From: Adineta ricciae
Lineage: Eukaryota > Rotifera > Eurotatoria > Adinetida > Adinetidae
Assembly (NCBI GenBank): GCA_905250025.1
Contig: CAJNOJ010000047.1
Location: 186,001-250,000 of the forward strand
DNA length: 64,000 nucleotides
Direction: 5' to 3'
Part shown: positions 56,686 through 64,000 of the stretch, in pieces
How positions within the stretch are numbered: the first letter of the stretch is position 1
Layout of the letters: each line of letters begins with the position of its first letter
Notes under the pieces: model-generated
What the model saw: only the letters and a program-made list of their open reading frames with translations
Told to the model about the DNA's origin: nothing
The model's database searches: none
Translations under genes and position numbers: made by a program

Positions 56686-59339
56686 ATCTTGATGTTTTTC
56701 TAACAAGCTTCAACGAGCGCGAAAGATATTGTGTGTGGGACGATGCGTAGTATACATAAATCTTTAAGAAATTCTTCAGTATATGTCATTCCATTGCAAC
56801 CTAGTGACATTTTCCACATACCAAACAGATGTAATCTTGAAATAAGTCTTCCAAGATTGGTGAAGATAGATGCGTTCTTGAATGTACTTACCTTTGACCT
56901 GAAATGTTAAAACTAAATCGTTTACTCAAAAACAAAAAATAAGAAAAAAAGACTGGAAAGCTTTCTCCATGAACAGAAAGATTGAATATAAAGTGAAACA
57001 GCAATAATGCAATATTAATAAGCCGATATAATTGGGCAAAACTTCAGGAATTGATTGAATGACTAAATTAGGATTATAACTCCATCGATATTCCAGTACA
57101 TACAAAACGAAGAAAGTATCTCGCTGTTGAGTAGAAGTAGAAGCCATTATATACGCATGAAGAGCAATACGTTTACGATTCTATGTATCTATCGCCTTTA
57201 TGAGTCGAACAAATACTATAGACGCATCGAACAGTATTGTTCATTCGATGTGAAAGTATTCACTGAATGATTGGCATATTACCTGAAAATGTTAGATCGA
57301 CGAGTTTTTCAACGGAATGCTTCGTTAAACCAGAAAGTTTTCTTCCGAGATATATTTCTATCATATATCAGTCACATGGATTGTTATTGTCAATAAAATT
57401 CACCTTCCAAGAATTATACATAGAACAACAGTCGGTCTCGTTTTCAACTAGCAGAGAGCGTAGGTCACCTTATGTATGTTTCTTTTTAGTTTTAGATTTT
57501 TAGAATGAATGTACACTTCTGAGTGAGAGACAGTTGTTTTTTTCTGCGCCCTTACTCCTGACGCATATGTTATTCATGAATACATGAGTAATATTTGTCC
57601 AGTAGAAACTAAGTATGAAAGATGTCATTGTAGAAAAACATGAGTCATTAGAATAGCGACTTATTTTTGTTGCAAAAAGTGGAAAATCAGTGAAGTGAAG
57701 CGTATTAGAATGAAGATATTTTGTGCGTAGGAGAAATGCACGGTTTTTATGCGGATAAGTCCTGTATCAACAAAACTAAATGTAAAAAGTCATAGTCAAG
57801 CAAACGAACACACTTTTACAAAGATAAAAAGCAAAAAAAAGTATTCATTTGACGCCGGTATGCAACTGACACCTTGTATTGATGATATGCTAGAAGTACA
57901 ATTATTATTTAATTAAGAAATACTATCTGAAAACATTATTTATAAACATAAAATCTTTAATCCTATCGTTTCATATTCCATGATACCAAAAGACCACGAT
58001 TTTAATTAACTTAGTTTTCTGTCTCACAAACCCTCTTATGATCTAAATCCGATAATTTCTTGCTGGGCACGACATTCATCATTGCATATGTATATGAGAG
58101 ACCTTTGAAAAATGTCCGGAGTATTGTTCAAAGAAGTGATTTTTGTCAAGTTATCTTGATTAGCTATCATTGAGCTGTTCAATTCTGCGTCGGTTGTATT
58201 CGTGTCTACACAATCGAAGACATTCTTCATTGTGGTTACCGACTTACGATGACATTGTATCAAAATCACTGACAAAATTTGCCTTTTAAATGATATTTCC
58301 ATATTAATTTGTAAGAGTAATCGTCTAAAGACTGATGATTTCGAACATATCTAGTAAGGGCCAAGCATTCAAACTACCAGTGCAAGTGGTATGATCAACA
58401 CTTTGTAACAACCGAGTGCAGCTCTAATGGCAGAGGGAATAATAACACCTCTTGTTTAGTTCCAGGCGATGCTAAAATAATCAGCATTTCTATAAATAGC
58501 TAGAATCGCAATCACTAATATAAAAGTGTACAGCAATCAGCGGATTTCCGAGAATCGTTTGATTGTCTTATGCGGTCGACAAAATATGCGTTAGTGGAAT
58601 GAAACCTGCGTATACTTTTTCACCGCTGACAACGTGTCGAGTGCAAAAAGAAACTTCATTCTATAAATACTTTCGACATATATCTGTAATCATGCATAAA
58701 AATAGCATTTTATGACCATACATATCTAATTGAATTTGATCTATTGGAACATAATCTTATGTAATCCAAAACAGCGCTGTAAGTTATAAAGACCTATTTA
58801 TATTGAACGACTTGTTAAATAACCATTTGGGTATTCTTTTATTGTCCTGATACTTTCTTTAAAAGTCTAACAGTCATTAAAAAAAAACAAATTTCCCTTG
58901 GAGAAATGTCTTAGATTTTTACTCGCTCTTTGTAATATGATTTCTTACACTGTCTAATGTACCGGTTTGATTAAGATTATAGGATGCGGATGTGCATATC
59001 AATAAATGGCAGAAAGAAGTCATTTCTCGTGTACGTCAAAGTCTGCGCAACATTGTTTTCCTAATAACAACTGATGAAGAACAAGAGATCTGTTAGTTGT
59101 TTAGACATTTAATTCAACACGAACACAACGCTTCAACCTCAATTATACGTTTGAACTTCTCCGACATTTAGTTAAGCTGTTATTACGGCACGTCTGATTG
59201 AAGTCTCACGTCGTTTTGTCTGATAGAAGCAAAACGTTGGACTTGTTGAATAGTTCGTCCAGTTTGGTATTTTGCGTCGCTCGTCACTCTTATTTTTTCC
59301 TTGAGAAAGAAAAATTCATTGTATTTTAGGTGATTTTCA
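56686..59339. other. Long intergenic region between the bZIP and opsin genes
   Basis: About 2.65 kb. Minus-strand frames at 56926-57147 (hydrophobic, 73 codons) and 58036-58302 (88 codons) cannot be tied to a family or to splice partners and are not called. The opsin ATG follows a 3' splice-like tgtattttag by nine bases. Confidence 0.45.
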
Positions 59340-60894
59340 ATGATTAACAGCTCATTTTCTTCATTCGGTGTGATCTATTCGTCGGATGATGATGAATGGA
59401 CGCCGCGTGCTTTAGCATCTTGTCAAACGTTAAAATGGATTAGCGGCTATTTATGTTTAGTATTTGTTCTTGGTATTGTTTTGAATGGCATTGTTCTATA
59501 CACAGTTCTCACAAAGCAATTCGTTCAAGCACCAGTCAGCACATTTATAATTGCATTGTCCGTCGCGGATTTGAGTCATGCTGTCTTCGGTATACCATTA
59601 CCTATGACATCGAACTTTGCTTGCCGGTAAGATATAGAATATTGTTTTGATGAAAATACATTTATTTATATGAGTAAAGATGGCTGTATGGGAAATATTT
59701 ATGTTATTATGAAGGCTTTCTTGCGTATTTCGTTGGAATGATTGGATTGTATCTATTGACTGCTTTATCATTGAATAGGTAAGCGAATCTTTTCCTGGAT
59801 CTCTTCTGTTTTGAACGAGAATGCTTTGTTAAGATATTGGCTGATTGTGACGCCAACGAAATCGAAAAATCCCAATTATCGCTCAAGTTACAGATTAATA
59901 GCTTTAGCAATCACTGGAAGTTTCTTCTGGGCAATCACTCCCATCTTTGGTTGGTAAGTAACTTAGCTTTACGAGTACATCGCACAGATCAACTCCCCAT
60001 CACTTAGGAGTCATTACACTCTTGAAGGTGTACTGACATCCTGTTCAATACGTTGGCAAGATGGAACATTGAATGTTATTAGTTATAATATAATGATGTT
60101 TCTTTTTGGGTACATTGTACCATTATGTATTCTGCTTTACTGTAACATCAAAATCTATCTTCAAGTAAGAGAACGGTTTAATGGGTATATGTTTCTTTAA
60201 GTAGTATCTACCATAGATACATCTTGAATCTCAACGAGATTCATTATGCCAAACATGTACAACAGTAAATCGGATTCATCACAGAAAAGTCATTGAAAAA
60301 CACGTCGTCAGATCGATTTATCTTATTATAAGTAAGTAATGTCTTCATTATACTCAATGACCTATCATTATCATTATGGCACAAAGCAGACAGAACTATA
60401 CTTATCAAGACTCATTCCTGTAATGAGGCATGATATGAACTTTAATTTAGTAAAAAGTCATGGCTGGCATAGAGTTCAGGTGAACCCACTAATGAATTTT
60501 TTTACTATAGTTACATTTACTACTGCATGGACACCATATGCCATTGTTGCTTTTATTTCGTCATTCTTTTCTCCGACGTTGATTTCACCATTGGGTGCCA
60601 CTCTGCCAGGTAAATATAACTCTGTCATTAATAGATCTTGGATTAATTACTGAATCTATTTACCTAGCGATCTTTGCCAAATCATCAATTTATTTCAATC
60701 CGCTGACTCTTATCATAACCAACTCACGATTTCGTAGAGCATTTTTGAATCAAAAGCGGCAGTCATTCGCAACCAATAGTTTGTATCGACATAAGATGAG
60801 TTTTATTTTTCAATTCCCTGTGCTATATTTAGAATCTAGTCCGACGAACGAAAACCAGCATCGTCTCAGTTCGCTAGTTCGAACAAAACTATGA
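59340..60894 (+). CDS. Opsin (retinal-binding GPCR)
   Basis: Seven exons (59340-59626, 59680-59778, 59834-59953, 60008-60164, 60217-60331, 60511-60609, 60668-60894) join in phase and give 367 residues. TM7 holds the retinal Schiff-base lysine, Lys297 in I-F-A-K-S-S, followed by N-P-L-T-L for NPxxY. ECL2 reads G-W-S-H-Y-T-L-E-G ... S-C, with the Glu that matches bovine E181 and the disulfide Cys. TM3 has C104-Y-Y-E107-G, placing a Glu at the vertebrate counterion site E113. The G protein motif is N128-R-Y rather than D/E-R-Y. TM6 is A-W-T-P-Y-A. It should be a light receptor or retinal photoisomerase; the opsin class cannot be fixed by eye. The ICL3 exon (60217) was placed by phase and is the least certain. 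Confidence 0.87.
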
Positions 60895-61001
60895 ACGCCT
60901 ACGCATAGTTAAATGGTTGTTTTATTGACTAAGGCTAATGAAACTCTTTTTTTTTCAAAAAATATAATCAGTCCAAAGTTCATCTCGCATGTCTTGTTTT
61001 C

Positions 61002-64000
61002 TTATGGTCTATCCACATTTTTCACAACAATAATTCCTTTGAATTTCGATGCAGTTAATGTTCCTTGAACGCGCTTCAAGAAAGCTTGACCGACGATGTT
61101 CATCGACAATTGATTTCGTTTCTGATCATTGGTTAACAAAACATCTGTTACTACATTTCGAATGATAACATCACCATCGATATTGCCAATACGTGTATTG
61201 CCATGTTCCTCGCGAACAGTCACCGGTTGTAGTTCATGTTCGGCTTTGCGATAATTATGAATGATAATTTCTCCATCATGTTTGGATGATTCGCTAGTTT
61301 CGTCGATTGTTAATTGTTGTAACATCATTTGTTTTGGACCGTGAAATAATTGTAGATCTTCGCTTAGTGCTAAGGTATCGAAACCGTATTGTTCATTGGG
61401 AACGAGATCTTCCTCTTTGAAAAGCTTTTGAATCACATCGTTCAAACTTATATTCAACGGATCGTCGAGCGGTTGATGACCAGCAGCTAAATATTAAATA
61501 AACACATCGTAACTTCAAATTTGCTCTATATCATATCCAACCGACCGAAGTATGTTTTCATTTAAATTACACCAACATTTCCCACTCAATATGAAAAACA
61601 TGAGAATGCGTAGTTGGAAGAAACTAATGTTTACTGAAGATATAATTTCTTCATTCCTACTCATTAGATTCGAATATTTTCCCTATTTTAATTATGCTCT
61701 CATTGTTTACAAGAAGCGTCTCGGCGAATGTCAAAGCATCTGTAAAAATATCGTCGTATTTTTCTTTCATATGTTTTTCCAGATAATCGGATCATTGATC
61801 GTATACTAATTCTATTAGACATGTCTTTAAAAACAAATCAAAGCGTGTCAACAACTCTGATATAACATGTCAGTTAGAGAGTTTTTTCTTTCTTAACGAA
61901 CTAGTACTTGAATCATGATCTTACCTGCTTGCATTACACCGCTAACGACGCTCTCGAGAGTTTTTTCGACCTTTTCCAAAAAGAGCGATGGATCATAGAG
62001 TTTTACTATAAAGAAACAGACGAAGTTTGCTTTCGAAGAATTGATAAATTTCAATTAACCTGATGCCGTCTCGAAATTGAATTCTTGTACGATATTGCTT
62101 TGTTCATCTGAGGATGGCGCTGATTGATTGTGGATTTTAAAGGTGTAGGCTGTGTTTTCCGGAAGATTCTTGATTGTCATATTGAGATGGTCTTTATCGA
62201 TTGTTCCGACCTTTGAAAACATATCGAATATATTGGAAATCAATGTCTTACCCACGTACTTTAACCCAGTCGTCATTAGCAGTATCTTTCTTGGAATAAA
62301 CATCGAAAATATCTTCGAATAGAGCTGGTTTGTTCGATGGGAGAATTGCTTCGATGAAAACAGTTTTCGGATCCGTTTGATGAATAGCAAATTGGGTGGG
62401 AGGTTCGCTGGACTTGATTTCGTTTTTCATTACTGAAATTGAACAAAGAAGGAGCAGTTCAATGATCTTCTAGAGAAAGAAATACGAAACAGACATCGTC
62501 CTTTGCGTGTCAACGGCATTTTAACATCGAGCACGAGGGATAGCTGAGAGGAGATGGCGTCTTTCTTTGCTGTTGCTGAACCGCGTAGAATTGGTGTTAA
62601 GCGAAATTTATAATCAACACCAGCTCTTAGTTTTTCTATTGTTAGATGAGCAGCATCGCGAGTGATGTTCGAAACCTGAAGAAAATCATTCAACAATGTT
62701 TGCTTTGCCCTTGCAAAGGCATTAGTACATACTTGGTTCCATTGGTCTGGTTGGTCCATCGCTGCGTATTCCACTTTATATTGATCAAATTGTTTAAAAC
62801 CTTCTTCGGATATATCGATATCGACAATGTTAGCCGATATTGGTTCAATATGTAATGAACGGAGCCATTCGTTGACATTCTGTACAGTCAAGAGCTCGGA
62901 TTCATTTTCGTCTAGATAGATGTAGGAGAATATTTGTTTTGTAGAAATGAATGATTTCATCTGATCTCACCTAATTTTGATGGTACTAGACGAAATTCAC
63001 ATTGTTCAGCATCGGTTAGATCGTCGATTTGAGCAACGTCTTGTAATAGGGAGACTGTCGAAACTTTTGTCCATTGCTTTTGATGAGATTCCTTCTTTTC
63101 AATATGATATTTCGTTGTCTTTTCATCACCGGTAGGTTGCCAAGTTAATTGAACGGAGTTCGGCGAGAGAATTTCGACATCAGGTTTTATAAAACGGCCA
63201 CTAGCTAAAGAATCCACGTTGATTTCATTAGTTGGCTTACTTGTCCATGTTTTTCCACTCTTAAAATGTGCCTTTAAGCGATAACTTGATGGGATATTTT
63301 CCTGTATTTGCTCATCAAGTAATGAGGAGAGACCTAATTCAATTTTGTTTTGTGCTGTATCGATTTTCTCTCCTAAGGGTAACCAGTTTTGGCCGCCAAA
63401 TTGACGTTCGATCGTAAAATGATCTATAGCTGCTGCTGCTGACGCGATCGGAGTTGATGACGAAGGTAATTTCGGTGTTGTCCATTCACATACGAGATAA
63501 CCAAGAGAATCTTGATTTTCCTGACTTTGATCATCTGATGAGGATTCTTCGTAATGAGCAACGAACGATAACAGATCGTAGGCTTGAGATAGAAAGTATT
63601 CGTCATCCGCGTTAGATTCTATAATACAAAATCAATCGTTTTCCATAGAATCTAAAGATTAGCTAAAGATCTTGACAAAAAAGTTTTAGTGAAATCATTG
63701 AATGAAGTGAAACCAAGTGCATGGGGATGTGAATTGAACTACAAGATGGATGTGTATTTGTGTATTTGTGTGTGTGTGTGTACACTTCGTTTTTGTTTGC
63801 GTCTTGCACATACCCTCGGCTTCAACATTCGATGCTTTTGCTTTTCGGTTTTTTACCTCGGCATCTTTTTTCGATTGTTCTTGTTTTTCGTCTTGGACGA
63901 CTGGTTTCTCCTTCGAAGATTTTTCTTCAGTTGAAGCCTGTTTCTGTTTTTGGTCTGTTGAACTGGACGGTAAAAGTTCAGCTATCTGGCCATCTTGATC
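61002..64000 (-). CDS. Fibronectin type III repeat protein, 3' part (5' end beyond window)
   Basis: A minus-strand gene entering from the right edge and stopping at 61002. From N- to C-terminal side: a Glu/Lys/Gln-rich disordered part (64000 to about 63800), an acidic Asp/Ser-rich exon (about 63618 leftwards), then at least four FN3-like domains of the usual pattern (for example S-P-N-S-V-Q-L-T-W-Q-P at about 63160 and I-K-N-L-P-E-N-T-A-Y-T-F-K-I at about 62150). A C-terminal domain of about 150 residues follows with three spaced motifs of the type [DK]-G-x-[IV]-[IV]-[IV]-x-N. No signal peptide or membrane segment is seen in this part. Intracellular FN3 proteins of muscle or cytoskeleton are one possibility. 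The family is not recognised. Confidence 0.75.
63765..63781. repeat. (GT)n simple repeat
   Basis: A short GT dinucleotide run inside an intron of the FN3 gene. Confidence 0.6.

Noticed and set aside
56926..57147. 73-codon hydrophobic minus-strand frame starting M-A-S-T-S-T-Q-Q
   Set aside because: Contains a good internal donor (gtatgtac) suggesting at best a tiny first exon; no partner exon or family found.
58036..58302. 88-codon minus-strand frame
   Set aside because: No signal peptide, domain, splice borders or homologous pattern that I can name; AT-rich region where such frames arise by chance.
1..64000. CRISPR arrays, prokaryotic operons, prophage, insertion sequences or large transposon ORFs
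   Set aside because: No regularly spaced repeats, Shine-Dalgarno-led gene strings, transposase, reverse transcriptase or integrase motifs are present; gene structure is clearly eukaryotic.

Overview
This is a eukaryotic, metazoan nuclear window. Genes are split by many very short spliceosomal introns (mostly 50-60 bases, GT..AG) and lie on both strands at high density. They encode animal-specific proteins: a Notch ligand, agrin, an opsin, peptide GPCRs, OFD1, a lamellipodin-type adaptor, TRC8 and USP46 orthologues and a Fos-like bZIP. The compact introns, an F-box/leucine-rich gene, single-exon enzyme genes among intron-rich ones, and strong 3' splice sites just upstream of many start codons (as expected for spliced-leader trans-splicing) fit a bdelloid rotifer or a related small spiralian. 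That assignment is inference; no rRNA, mitochondrial or other marker gene is in the window. A single N at 16443 shows this is an assembled scaffold.

Layout. 0-5 kb: a doubtful exon leaving the left edge (-), a basic hypothetical protein (+), a class A GPCR (-) and a C45/Tan-like acyltransferase-hydrolase (-). 5.1-12.4 kb: OFD1 (+), about 22 exons. 12.6-24.3 kb, all minus: a Delta-type Notch ligand, a PLAC8 protein, and a transmembrane agrin with Kazal, laminin-EGF, EGF and LamG domains. 25.7-29 kb, plus: an F-box protein, a secreted six-cysteine knottin-like peptide and GNPNAT1. 31-36 kb: an MRL (RIAM/lamellipodin) adaptor (+) converging on a BAR-like helical protein (-). 36.4-44 kb, plus: a GPR158-like ectodomain protein without a 7TM region, an RNF139/TRC8-like membrane E3 ligase, and USP46 only 149 bases behind it. 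44.4-46.1 kb: an intronless GMC oxidoreductase (-). 47.2-50.4 kb: a cluster of small secreted Cys-rich peptide genes, including two members of an apparently undescribed Cys/His/Trp-rich family, a decayed inverted third copy, and a CSalphabeta-like peptide. 51.9-56.4 kb: an intronless somatostatin/allatostatin-C-type GPCR, an intronless EEP phosphatase/nuclease, and a Fos-like bZIP gene with AP-1 and CRE-like sites upstream. 59.3-60.9 kb: an opsin. 61-64 kb: the 3' part of an FN3-repeat gene running off the right edge.

Functional themes. Cell-surface signalling and adhesion predominate (Notch ligand, agrin, three GPCRs, GPR158-like ectodomain), followed by ubiquitin control (F-box, TRC8-like E3, USP46) and probable secreted defence or toxin-like peptides. 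The best candidates for new biology are the secreted peptide cluster at 47-50 kb, the E3-plus-deubiquitinase gene pair that looks like an operon, and the GPR158-like protein that has kept only its ectodomain.
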